Origin: a virus
Length of the DNA: 64,000 nucleotides
Direction: 5' to 3' (one strand)
IMG/VR virus record: IMGVR_UViG_3300009505_000013
Coordinates: 1 to 64,000 of that record
This document shows, one piece after another, positions 20,201-29,600 of this stretch. Position numbers and translations under genes: made by a program. Position 1 is the first letter of the stretch. The number at the start of each line of letters is the position of its first letter. The notes beneath the pieces were generated by a model, which saw only the letters and a program-made list of their open reading frames with translations, was not told the DNA's origin and did no database searches.

Positions 20201-20921
20201 ACAGTTGGCTAAAAAGACATATAACCCATATAGAGATATAGATGAAGAATCTCAAACAAGAAGAACTGAACTTACTGATGCAATTAATTTTATAGTAAAT
20301 GATCAAGGAGGAGATGAAAACTTAAGAGATTTGTTAATTATGACTGCTTTTATGGAAAATTCTTATGGGGCTAATGCAGATGCTTATGGTAGAGATTATA
20401 CAAGGGGTCCTATGTCAATAGATGATATAGCTTATAAGCATATGTTTGAAATGAGAAAAGGTGCAAATGATTATACTGCAAGTCAAAAAAAATATATAGA
20501 TTGGTTTGACAGTATGGGTTATGATCTAGAGCATATGGATGAACATCTACGTAATGATATAAAAGCAAATGTTGCTGCATCAAGATATCAATATGGAACA
20601 AATAAAAATCCATTGCCATCTAGTAAAGATCCTAAAGCATTGTATAATTACTACATGGATACATATAATAGAACAGATAAGAATCATTATGATAGATTTT
20701 TAAAAGGTTATAATGAATTTATAGGCAAAAAAGAATTTGGTGGTTCAATTAATAAATACCTTACTTACAAAAAGTTTATGAATGGTGGTTATACAGGTAA
20801 TGATAAAATAGAAGCAGAAAAAATTTATGATAAATTAAATAGAATACACTATAGAGATGCAAAACAAAGAGGATTGTCACCGCAGAATTACATAATGACT
20901 AACCTGCTAGGCAATTCTTAA
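17268..20921 (+). CDS. Polyvalent virion effector: zincin, ADP-ribosyltransferase-like and transglycosylase-like domains, 1217 aa
   Basis: Three enzymatic signatures are visible. Zinc metallopeptidase: GTIVHEYAHSYN, with HExxH at 281-285. ADP-ribosyltransferase of the polyvalent-protein type: INYHGSGSKFDIFDES (H774), EYGKGVYTSTDKEAILKSYA (Tyr near 797), NLYELYINAKNPL, closing with FNNQMKSSIGNNGMFD and TDPNIYKQKGG, the usual end of ART-PolyVal domains. Lytic-transglycosylase/lysozyme-like: LIMTAFMENSYG (candidate catalytic E1030), then RDYTRGPMSIDD and ANVAASRYQYG. A hydrophobic patch (LNATFNTLGALPFIPASLVAA) lies between the first two. Motifs PKAQYG and PKAQKG and several Gly-Gly motifs act as apparent linkers. 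It starts 1 nt after the muzzle gene. Likely packaged and ejected, opening the wall and modifying host proteins. Activities are inferred. Confidence 0.8.
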   Translation: MGKKKSIGLPGGPNEFLQDITQYISVEGYKRYSDDLNNPFNIIDSGNITMEDVDFPVIGIDNLGNSQMMQPGMNYQFPGDQVFEVPKAQYGDETVQEEFEIDDRTGKINTRKGYDEGKLFEFAKDKYEKIDTQKQKDDLLYKLSTPAFRERYKKNIFNISGENLSDEELTSRINSQIDFTAAGPDFAVKMPFVTHSSNKGYKRGITPFIYPFSSSQELDYRNARGLYQKNFNIDYPDGSTPDFPEFDQYSYLIQLADKRDPYIMGDRDVVPFDKEKGTIVHEYAHSYNTENSPLFEPEGEDFTVVDKGNTWERIPGKRYKNWLSNLFGEDYFTQEGQKYGSWAMKPWEISSVRSENEQSLKNANIWDNTKGEFGEGNLNKMLSSRRFNPESAARMHLDKLGYSELERIQYGIKRLKIEQGDLNDEIAEARPGSRNNDFIINNIINSEYEPSMDMDTFNTIFNSSQNDLKDKQKYSDYNSLLEDYNGKNKRKKKIATKVLDVIYSGVKNKLNEGYTEKKINLQNTFDEKKKEVLPKMKMYFNEIAVNNSDQPEMAQYGGALPKAQKGATISQYKEPAWYEKAADYLANPFTSFGYSVRGEDIPDGLDVNNPNRNNFDMVVDILNPFAWYQYGENAAQDFKEEEYLNATFNTLGALPFIPASLVAAKNLKTPLQKIAANTSRSMSNANANVKGRIPSVRPNWSKWNKEIPNNKSLMEEYNAIEKIGKADGTWMKNPDGSMFKGTPEQWVQIRSSNYKKAFPNALLDDSGSPLINYHGSGSKFDIFDESKFYSGEYGKGVYTSTDKEAILKSYANPNKNRTKKIAGKSGTDKPTANLYELYINAKNPLTTDDILDYRNFGKIMDNLPSLADWKASDLGKRLIKQNQWLKTDDDIISFIKMNFPRNPVKESFIDQGGDFLRAIDSPLQEGVTPFNNQMKSSIGNNGMFDMTDPNIYKQKGGESLEEYQDKGEVEKNLDAINKQLAKKTYNPYRDIDEESQTRRTELTDAINFIVNDQGGDENLRDLLIMTAFMENSYGANADAYGRDYTRGPMSIDDIAYKHMFEMRKGANDYTASQKKYIDWFDSMGYDLEHMDEHLRNDIKANVAASRYQYGTNKNPLPSSKDPKALYNYYMDTYNRTDKNHYDRFLKGYNEFIGKKEFGGSINKYLTYKKFMNGGYTGNDKIEAEKIYDKLNRIHYRDAKQRGLSPQNYIMTNLLGNS

Positions 20922-20951
20922 ACCTAATAAATTAGTGATTCTGAGTAATTA

Positions 20952-20964
20952 TTTGTATATTAAT
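20952..20964 (+). promoter_or_regulatory. Promoter-like motif TTTGTATATTAAT
   Basis: TTTGTATATTAAT lies 11 nt before the ATG at 20976, in the only sizeable gap (54 nt) within the cargo block. Same core as the copies at 4305, 54497 and 54572. Confidence 0.45.
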
Positions 20965-20975
20965 ATTATAATATT

Positions 20976-23642
20976 ATGAGTGTGAAAGCAAACAAAATAA
21001 GTTTAAAACAAGTGGGAGGATCAATGATTGAAGATGGTCCTGGTATGATAAATACACCTCAACAACCTCAGGTTGATCCTAAAGTAATGCAAATTACTCA
21101 ATTGATTAAACAAGGAGTTGATGAAGGTAAAGATCTTGTTATGATTATTAAAGATTTAATGTCACAAGAACTTGAGCAAGAACTTATTGGTCAAGCACTT
21201 ATGGTAGGTGGTATGGAGCAAGAAGATATTGTAACAATATTTGAAACAGTAAATGCTCCGCCTGAACCATCTTCACCTCAAGAAGTTGATAGAGATCCAC
21301 AACTCTTAGCTAGAAATAAAGATATAGCTAAAAGAGAAAGAGAGGCTGCAGCAAATGCACAATCTCAAGAACAAGAAGTGGACATTTCAGAGCAGGTAAG
21401 GACAATAGCTAAATCTGGTATAGAAATTAAACCAGAAAATGAAGGCAAGTTTACTGCGTGGGCAAAGAAACGTGGTATGGGTGTACAGGAAGCTGCTAGA
21501 AAGGTTTTAGCTAATAAAGGTAAGTATCCTCCATCTGTAGTTAAGATGGCTAATTTTGCACGTAATGCAGCTAAGTGGAAAAAACAAGAGGGTGGGGAAT
21601 CATCTAACTATACAGAAGGAGTAAGACAAAGAGAAGGTTCTTATAATCCTCCTAATAGAAAGTACACTTTAGATCCAAGATTTAGAAAAGAAGGTGGTGA
21701 ATTTAAACCACACTTCATGTATAAAGGAGATAGAAAAATAAAAGCTAATGATATGGCTACTCATCTTAGACTTAAAGATGCAGGGTATGGCCATGATGCT
21801 CCTAAAGCACAAAATGGAACAGAGACAGGACAGTACATTAATGGTGTCTTTATTCCTGATGAATCTAATATGGATAAAACCACATTAGCAAATAATTTGA
21901 AAAGGCCTAAGAATGAATACATGTCTAATCAAAATTATTCTGTTGCACCACTTATGCCACCACCATCTACAAATATTTTAGCTGACTTTATAAATACAGC
22001 TTCTACAATAAACAATGAATTATTTTCCAATGAGGTAGATGACTATGGTAACCGTAAAGGTGCTTTTCTTGATATAAATAAAAGAGGAGAAGGTATAAGT
22101 ATTAATAATCCTTTTAAGAAAGGTGAAAAGATTCAACTTACTAAAGGTAATCCAGATCCAGATGCAGGTTCCGGCATGTCTAAAATGGAAATGCATAAGG
22201 CTTTAAAACCTTTATATTATAATGTTGATGTAGATACTTCAAAAATGTCATCTCCAGAAAACCAGCAAGCATATGTTGACTGGGCAGTACAGCAAGCTAA
22301 GGAATGGGATATGGACAAGCAAAGACAACTTGACGAACAAGCTGAAGTTATTTCAGATGTTTCAGGTGTACCAATTGAAGAAGATAAAAGAACATTTTCA
22401 GAATGGGCACAAGACGCTGGACATGATATTAATAAGATGTCTGAAAATGCTGTTAACTTATTACAAAACTTGTGGAAGAAAACAACAGGTAAAATGAAAA
22501 AAGGTGGGGGTGTTAATAACCCAGGATTTCAAGCATTGCCACCAGAAGCACAACATAACATACTTAGCAATATGTCATTGGGTGGAGATAAAGCAAGTAA
22601 AAAAGATGTTAAAGACTATTCTAAAACTTGGGGAACAAATAAAAGAGATACTAAAAATATTTTATATTCATTAATCCAAAATGGAGCAAACCTTGACACA
22701 GATACAATTATATCAAATTATCATCCTTCTGACTATATAGGAGATATGCGTTATGGCAAAAGAATGTATAACCTTGCTAAAAATGTTAATGCATCAGGTC
22801 TTTTACCTTATATATATGAACATGATCCTAATTTTCATGGTGAATTAGGTGCCACGTTTCCTTTTCTTGATGCAACAGGTTATGGTTCTTACTTAGCTGT
22901 ACCAAAAAATGAAAAGGGTGGTGAGAATTCTTATCTTGAAAATAGAGACAAGGTTATTAAAAGAGCTATAGCAAGACAAGAAGGTAAAGCACAAGCCGGC
23001 ATAGAACAAAAGTTTCCAATGGGTCCTTTTGAAGAGAAAGGTCCTTATCAAACATACCCATTTATAACAGAGGATGATAGTTTAATGAATGAAGATGAAG
23101 TTATAGATATGGATAATGATGGCATTCCTGACACTATTGATGTAGATGGAGGAGATGGTACGGGAGAAGCTGCTCTTGGTACGGTTGGTAATCCATCAGC
23201 AGATATGTTGTTTGAAAATGTAGTAACTAGCCCAGAGTTTAATGTTACAAATAAACTTGAAGGTACTTTAAATAGAATTAATGATAACCCAAACTTTAGA
23301 GCTTTTACAAGTGGTTCTAAATCTCTTGTAGATGCAGCAGGGTTTGTTAACAGAGTATTTGATAAAAGAGCATATAATGATGCATTAGATCAAATGGAAG
23401 AAAGATCTGGTGCTGATTATAAATATGGTGTAACAACTTCTGATCCTTTTTCTGAAGGTTTTTATGATGCCAACTCAGGACAATTACAAGGTGAGGCAGA
23501 AAGAACACCTGGTTACTATATGAACTTTGCAGGTTCACCAAATAGTTATGGTATGGCAAAAACAGGGGGAGAGATAGTAGAATTATCTCAAGATATGATT
23601 GCACAATTAATTGCAGCTGGTGCTGATATAGAAATTATATAA
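20976..23642 (+). CDS. Virion cargo protein, 888 aa, with basic helical module and Gly-Gly motifs
   Basis: Residues ~148-205 (IEIKPENEGKFTAWAKKRGM, VLANKGKYPPSVVKMANF, ARNAAKWKK) are a compact basic helical module of a type I recall from many phage and giant-virus virion proteins (KGKFTA..KR.G.S...PxxxKxANFARNAxKW); probably nucleic-acid or packaging related. Residues ~709-726 hold a calcium-binding loop, DMDNDGIPDTIDVD, like thrombospondin type-3 or EF-hand repeats. Gly-Gly motifs recur (QVGGS, QEGGE, KEGGE, KGGGV, EKGGE, KTGGE), and PKAQNG appears near 21803. The C-terminus is EIVELSQDMIAQLIAAGADIEII. No catalytic motif recognised. It sits 2 nt before the next gene and belongs to the cargo cluster. 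Confidence 0.75.
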   Translation: MSVKANKISLKQVGGSMIEDGPGMINTPQQPQVDPKVMQITQLIKQGVDEGKDLVMIIKDLMSQELEQELIGQALMVGGMEQEDIVTIFETVNAPPEPSSPQEVDRDPQLLARNKDIAKREREAAANAQSQEQEVDISEQVRTIAKSGIEIKPENEGKFTAWAKKRGMGVQEAARKVLANKGKYPPSVVKMANFARNAAKWKKQEGGESSNYTEGVRQREGSYNPPNRKYTLDPRFRKEGGEFKPHFMYKGDRKIKANDMATHLRLKDAGYGHDAPKAQNGTETGQYINGVFIPDESNMDKTTLANNLKRPKNEYMSNQNYSVAPLMPPPSTNILADFINTASTINNELFSNEVDDYGNRKGAFLDINKRGEGISINNPFKKGEKIQLTKGNPDPDAGSGMSKMEMHKALKPLYYNVDVDTSKMSSPENQQAYVDWAVQQAKEWDMDKQRQLDEQAEVISDVSGVPIEEDKRTFSEWAQDAGHDINKMSENAVNLLQNLWKKTTGKMKKGGGVNNPGFQALPPEAQHNILSNMSLGGDKASKKDVKDYSKTWGTNKRDTKNILYSLIQNGANLDTDTIISNYHPSDYIGDMRYGKRMYNLAKNVNASGLLPYIYEHDPNFHGELGATFPFLDATGYGSYLAVPKNEKGGENSYLENRDKVIKRAIARQEGKAQAGIEQKFPMGPFEEKGPYQTYPFITEDDSLMNEDEVIDMDNDGIPDTIDVDGGDGTGEAALGTVGNPSADMLFENVVTSPEFNVTNKLEGTLNRINDNPNFRAFTSGSKSLVDAAGFVNRVFDKRAYNDALDQMEERSGADYKYGVTTSDPFSEGFYDANSGQLQGEAERTPGYYMNFAGSPNSYGMAKTGGEIVELSQDMIAQLIAAGADIEII

Positions 23643-23644
23643 TT

Positions 23645-26638
23645 ATGGCAAAAGTAAAAATAAATAAGTTACCGGAAGGATTTAGATTAGTTGATGGCAA
23701 GGTTAAAAAGAAAGCCATTAAAAGAGATGGTGGTATGACCACTGGTGATCAAGCTGATTATGGTTTGGTTACAACTCCTCAAGAGTTTTATGGAAGTACT
23801 AACTTTAATAACACTGATGATCAATCTGTTAGATACAGTTTATCAAGTGTACCTAGAGAAGATGCTAACTTAGAAGCAGAAGGTGGAGAAACTGTATTAA
23901 CTGATTTAAATGGAAATAATCAATTTGGATTGTATGATATAAAAGGACCTAGACATTCTAGTGGTGGAGTACCAATGTTTTTACCAGAACAATCTTTTGT
24001 TTTTTCTGACACTAACTCAATGAAGTTTGATAAAAATGAGATGGCAGAGTTTGGTATAGAAAGTAGAAAAAAAATTACACCTGCTAAAATATCTAAAAAG
24101 TATCCGCTAAATCAATTCTATGGAGAAATTAATAGTCAATATGCAGATGACATATCTACTAAGAGTGCAGAGTTGATGTTAAGTAAGAACATGTATAATC
24201 TTTCTAAGTTGGCATTTGGTCAAGAATTAAAAAAAGATTTTGAAGACGGTGTTCCTTTAGCGTCATACCCATATCTACAAGAGCAAGGTATAGACCCAAT
24301 AGAATTTACAGCACAAGTAACAGAACAATCCAAACAACAAGCAGAGTTAGATTTTATAGCATCTTTACCTCCTGAAAAACAAGATCAGATATTAAGGTTG
24401 CAGGCAATGATGCAACAAATAGAAAATCCCAATGCAGGACAATCAAATGAGCCTACTGGTCAGGTACAAGCTTCTCAAGATGCACAAGACATGTCTGCAT
24501 TAGCTAGTCAAGAAAATTCATTAGAAGCTACTTTAGAAGACGGCGGTGAGTTATTAAAATATCAAGAAGCAGGAGAGACTACTGGATTTGGTCCAGGAAC
24601 ATCAAGTGTCTATGAAATAAATGGAGAAACAGTAGATAGAAATACATATCTTGATTTTATTATAAGAGCTGGTATGCATAGAGATATTAACGGCAACCTA
24701 AGAGTAGAAGAAAATGGCCGTAATATAATAGAAAATCTGAAACTATCTCCTGAAGAAGTTGATTTTTATTATACAGCTATACAAGAAAAACCACGAGAAG
24801 GGTGGAGTCCAATGGACCCCCGTGCTGATAGAGATGAAAGTTTTTCAAGAACTCCAGGTGAAGAGACTGTTGTCTCTAATGATGATGCTAAGGTTACAGA
24901 TGAGATGGTTGAAGATGCAAGTGTTGATGGAACTGAGACTGTATTAGATGAGACTGTTGAATCTGAAACTAATAGATGTACAGGTTATAAATGTAATCCG
25001 TTGCCTGTTGGTCATCCTGATAGAGAAGCTTTTGAAAAAGCATTGAATAATGGTTGGCAATTAACTAAAGTATATGATCAAGGTTTAGGCAAAACAACAT
25101 TTACTGTAACTAAACCACTAACTAAAAATAAATTTGAGGACTTTGGTGATTTTGAATTTGAAAATATTGAGGTAACAGGTACTGGAGATAAAAGAGATGT
25201 ATATACTGATTTAGAAAAAGAATTGCTTGGTGTATATCAAGATGGTGCATTTGGAGATAATGTTAGAGTAAGAGAAGGTATTTATTCTAGGAGTGGTACT
25301 GTTGGTACACAGTCAAGTAAAGCTGGTGCAAACTCTTATGGTGGAGATTTAACTAGTGACAAAGCAGAAAAAGATTTTACATTAAGATGGGGTGATGCAA
25401 TTGATAAAGTTGTTGCATCTGGAATTGAGTTTGATTATGACATGCCTAAAGGTAAGTGGTCATCAGACGCTTCAACACCAATAGATGCTCAAGCAATAGC
25501 ATATCAAAAGCAATGGGAAGCAGTGCAAAATGCAATGCAACAAGTTGAAAATGAATTTCATTATGATAACTTTGGAGAGAGTGGTACACCTAGACAATTA
25601 TTTCCAGGTGGTGATGCAGGTAATGTAGATGGTAAGTTTGGTATGTTAACTTTTAATAAAGCTAGAAGTTATATTAGAACTGAAGATCCTGAAAGTTTAA
25701 TGGCTGAAATAGATGATCCAACTAAAGAAAGACCAGAAGGTGAGGATCCACAATTTTATGACAAGCCAGATTGGTGGTGGCAAGATGTTAATAATCTAGC
25801 AACTCAGAATTCATTAGAGAACCCATTGTTCTTACCTAACGTACCTAGACTACCAAATACAGAAATAGATTATGTATTAGATGATTGGACAGGTAGAGCT
25901 AATATGACTAATGCTGCTCTTAATACTATGGCTAAGAACTTAAGAGCTTTTGGTAAAGGTAAAGTAGCTGGTTCTAATTTGTTTGGTAAAGCAGTTAATC
26001 AATTAGCTAAAGATGTAGGATCAGTTAATACTAACAACATTAAAATTATGAATAGTGTTGCATTACCACAAGCACAATTAAATCTAAGAACTGGTATAGA
26101 AAACGCAAAGGCATATAAAGATGAGTATGATGGTACTGTTACTGCATTAGGTAGATACACTGATTTTGAGAATTGGAATAAGCAAAAAACAAATGAGCTA
26201 TATAATCAAGCAATAACTAATAGAGCTAACACATTCAACCTTAATCAGTTAAAAGATGTTATGAAAATTGGCCCACAAGATGGAGGTATTATTAATATGA
26301 AAGACAGCAAAAATCTTGAGGTTGATCCTAATGTAGATGTTAGTGAACAGGAGCAAAGACGTAATCAGTATATTAAAGAAAGAAATTTACTGATGGAACA
26401 ATTTAAAGATGCTGATAGTGATAGTATAGATAAGGCTTTAGAGTACATTCTTCCTTCATATGCTGATAACAAAAGTAAAAATAAGGTAGCAGATGATTAT
26501 AATAACAGAGCTCAAAATGATGTTGTAACAGATCCACAAGATTTAGGGTATGCTCCTTCTGTTAGATACAATGCTAAAAGGGGTAATGAAATTAAAAAGT
26601 ATGCTTATCCATTCTATACAGGAAAGATGGGTGCATAA
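23645..26638 (+). CDS. Virion cargo protein, 997 aa, unknown enzymatic role
   Basis: The N-terminal region (residues ~75-130) contains LEAEGGETVLTDLNG, GPRHSSGGVPMFLPEQSFVF and SDTNSMKF, a segment I recall as recurrent in large virion proteins of Bacteroidota phages. A helical Gln-rich region follows (residues ~215-300), then EDGGELLKYQEAGETTG, an acidic linker, and a C-terminal helical half (residues ~640-960) with NAMQQVENEFHYDNFG and a repeated-helix pattern around DEYDGTVTALGRYTDFENWNKQ. No HExxH or other catalytic motif seen. Translation is tightly coupled (2-nt gap) to the preceding cargo gene. Probably internal to the virion and ejected. Confidence 0.7.
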   Translation: MAKVKINKLPEGFRLVDGKVKKKAIKRDGGMTTGDQADYGLVTTPQEFYGSTNFNNTDDQSVRYSLSSVPREDANLEAEGGETVLTDLNGNNQFGLYDIKGPRHSSGGVPMFLPEQSFVFSDTNSMKFDKNEMAEFGIESRKKITPAKISKKYPLNQFYGEINSQYADDISTKSAELMLSKNMYNLSKLAFGQELKKDFEDGVPLASYPYLQEQGIDPIEFTAQVTEQSKQQAELDFIASLPPEKQDQILRLQAMMQQIENPNAGQSNEPTGQVQASQDAQDMSALASQENSLEATLEDGGELLKYQEAGETTGFGPGTSSVYEINGETVDRNTYLDFIIRAGMHRDINGNLRVEENGRNIIENLKLSPEEVDFYYTAIQEKPREGWSPMDPRADRDESFSRTPGEETVVSNDDAKVTDEMVEDASVDGTETVLDETVESETNRCTGYKCNPLPVGHPDREAFEKALNNGWQLTKVYDQGLGKTTFTVTKPLTKNKFEDFGDFEFENIEVTGTGDKRDVYTDLEKELLGVYQDGAFGDNVRVREGIYSRSGTVGTQSSKAGANSYGGDLTSDKAEKDFTLRWGDAIDKVVASGIEFDYDMPKGKWSSDASTPIDAQAIAYQKQWEAVQNAMQQVENEFHYDNFGESGTPRQLFPGGDAGNVDGKFGMLTFNKARSYIRTEDPESLMAEIDDPTKERPEGEDPQFYDKPDWWWQDVNNLATQNSLENPLFLPNVPRLPNTEIDYVLDDWTGRANMTNAALNTMAKNLRAFGKGKVAGSNLFGKAVNQLAKDVGSVNTNNIKIMNSVALPQAQLNLRTGIENAKAYKDEYDGTVTALGRYTDFENWNKQKTNELYNQAITNRANTFNLNQLKDVMKIGPQDGGIINMKDSKNLEVDPNVDVSEQEQRRNQYIKERNLLMEQFKDADSDSIDKALEYILPSYADNKSKNKVADDYNNRAQNDVVTDPQDLGYAPSVRYNAKRGNEIKKYAYPFYTGKMGA

Positions 26639-26662
26639 ACATTAAAGGTTTATTTATATCTG

Positions 26663-26693
26663 TTTGTAAACTTTATAAATAATAGTAAATTTG
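26663..26693 (+). promoter_or_regulatory. Promoter candidate TTTG-N19-TAAATTTG
   Basis: TTTG at 26663-26666, 19 nt, TAAATTTG at 26686-26693: a full match to the Bacteroidota -33/-7 consensus. The ATG at 26698 is only 4 nt after the -7 box, so a transcript starting ~7 nt downstream would be leaderless or nearly so. The first half (TTTGTAAACTTTAT) also resembles the TTTGTATATTAT motif. Confidence 0.5.
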
Positions 26694-26697
26694 AACT

Positions 26698-29600
26698 ATG
26701 GCAAATTATATAAAAGGAGAAAAAAATTACTACCCGGACATCAAGCCGTTTACACCGGATTATAAGTTTCTTAGTGCAGCATTAGATGCAAGAGAAAATA
26801 AATATAATGCAGGGTGGCAAGCTACTAATGACCTATATAGTAGAGTCTATTCTGATTTGTCACACTCAGACAATAAAGAATTCCAACAACAATTTATAGA
26901 AAATTTAGCTCCTGAATTATCTAGAATTTCTGGATTAGATTTATCATTACAAACAAATGTTGATGCTGCAAAGTCTGTGTTTGCACCATTTTTTGAAGAT
27001 GAAGCTGTAGTAAAAGATATTGTATATACTTCAACGTATAAAAAAGAATTGCAAAGAGCTAATCAATTTGCAGATTCTCCTGACCCAAGGGTAAGGGAAC
27101 TTTATAATCCAGTTGGAATAAAGAACATGCAATATAGAATGCAAGAGTTTCAAGAAGCTGATAGAAATCAACTAATAAATATGCCTTTACCTAAGTATGT
27201 AGAAGATGCAGATTTAACACAATATGCTCAAGAATATTTGAGAGGTTTAGGTTTAGAAGGAAAAGGATTTACACAAAAGAAAGATCATTTCACAATGGAT
27301 GCTGGTGCAGATGGTGTGATGGGTACACCAGATGATAGGGTTGTAAATAGATGGATTATTACAGATACTAACGGTAAGCTTATTGAAGGTGATGCATATA
27401 GAAGAGTAATGACTGATTTAACTGATGATCCTAGAGTACAAGAGTTTTATAAAGCAAAAGCTTATGTAGCATCAATGGATTTTGCTACACAAGGTGTTCA
27501 GGATGGATCAATAAAAACAATAACAGAGGGTTTAACAATGTGGTCTGATGCAGAAGTAAAAAGACTTGCATTAGCAAACAGTGAAAGATATAATAGTCTA
27601 GATAATGAGATTCAAAGAATAGTACAACAAACAACTAACTGGGGTAATTTTGGAAAATTAAATGGTTTAACACCAGCAGAACAAAATTTAGTTGGGCAGT
27701 CATTATCAGAAGCAGAGCAGTTAAGAGTTAATCTAAGCAATCTTTTAAAGGTAAATGAATTTGCAAATACACCTGATAAGGATGATCAAGCATTGATAAA
27801 CAAAGCATATAGTTTAAATAGTAATTATAATATAAGTCAAGATTTACAGAGTGCTGCATACAACTATAGTAGAGAAAATGCAGAGACTGTAGTTAGAGAA
27901 AATAAATATGTTATAAATGAAGATCTGCATAAATTTAATTTGCAAGAAATAGCTGCTAAGTATAATGCTGATAAATTACTAAAAGACCAACAAGCTGGCA
28001 TAGATGCAAATTTGGAAATTTTAAAATCTCAATTAGACGGTGCAAAAAATTTAGAAAGCTTAACAGAACAAGCTCAATCTGGTGCAGTAATTGATTATTC
28101 AGATCCTAGAGCAAATTTAAATGTAATTGTAGATGGGCAGGTAGCTAATAATGCTGACCCTTATGATACTAATGCTGAAATGATTGCAACTGATGGGCAA
28201 AATATTTTAACAGAAAAAGCTAGACTACTTGGTCAAATGCTTAAAGCAAGATATCCTGACCAACAAACATTTACCGTAACGTTAGATGGTGAAATGCTTA
28301 ACTTATCTCCTTCAGCCATAACTGACCGTTTACTTAAGAAGAAACCAATTATTGATGGTACAAAGGTAACTGAAGATCCAAATGCATTAAAGTATGAGAC
28401 AGATATACTAAGGATGTATGAGGAACAATCAAAATGGTTTGCTAATAAGGATGCTGTAATTGCTCAACATACTCCAGCTTTTGTAAAACCTGGTAGTCAA
28501 TATGATGTCATGTATAAACTATTATTTGGTAATGATCCAAATAATCCTGAGGCATTAGGTTTAAATCTAAGAGAAGATATATATCTTCAGAGGATAGAAA
28601 AGTATGACAATGAATTATATAATAAAGCAAAAGCTGCTGAGATGAAGATGATGGATGGTAAGACTACGTGGAAGAGGGAGATGATAGAAGCTAATTATCC
28701 AAAGCCTTATACAGAAAAAGATGGTATTAAGCGTTTTATGACTTTTTCTGAATACCAAAAACTTTTTAAAGATCAAGCATTATCTGGAAAAATAAAAAAC
28801 TTTGATGTGTCAGGTATTGGTGGAGATCAAAATGCTGGTGCTGATAGAGAAGATTGGTCAAAAATCCAAAAAACTGGTAGTAGAAAAACAGGTACATATA
28901 ATGAGCGTGTTATTGTAGATGAGGCTGCAATAGCTGGTAAGTCTAAAGCTTTATGGACGGCTTATGCAGAAGAAATAAATTCAAGCTATGAAACTATAGG
29001 TGGTAATTCTTATCTTAGTTTAACAGCTGGGTATAATCCTAATTCACCATGGGGCAATATTGGTTTTGTACCAACAATGAGTGCTACAGGTTCTGTAAAA
29101 CCAGAAGCAGGATCTGCTATGGATAAAGTTTTAGGTACTGCATTAAATCAATTAGCTAGTTCAACAGCTGATCCAGAAACAAGGGTTAGTTTTTTACCTG
29201 CTCCAACGGACATAAAAGATTTTAATAATTTTAATATTGAAGCTGGGGTAGATTTGTCTGAAGATGAAAATATTATTGCTAAAAAAATATTTTCAAGCTT
29301 ACAAAATAGAGCAACTAAAGGAGAATTTACAATGACATACTATCCAAACTTAGGAGCTACTAAGATTGATGATGAAACTAGAAGTCCTATGGGTGGTTAT
29401 AAGATTCATAACTTTAGTACTGCATTTAAAAATGAGATAAAAAAGATTTATAAAGATGATTCTGAAGCTTTTTCAGATTGGACTAAAGTAATGAATCAGG
29501 GTGTTTTAATGGTTTTTGATAGAAGTGGTAATAAAGATATAAACCCTAACAACTTAAACATTATACAAGGTTCATCTTACATTGAACAAATGATGAATTT

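Noticed and set aside
17268-20921. Portal or major capsid gene in the giant gene block
   Set aside because: No portal, capsid or terminase motifs recognised; they must lie outside the window.
22273-22497. Plus-strand frame within the 888-aa gene
   Set aside because: Out-of-frame shadow; no start context or motif.
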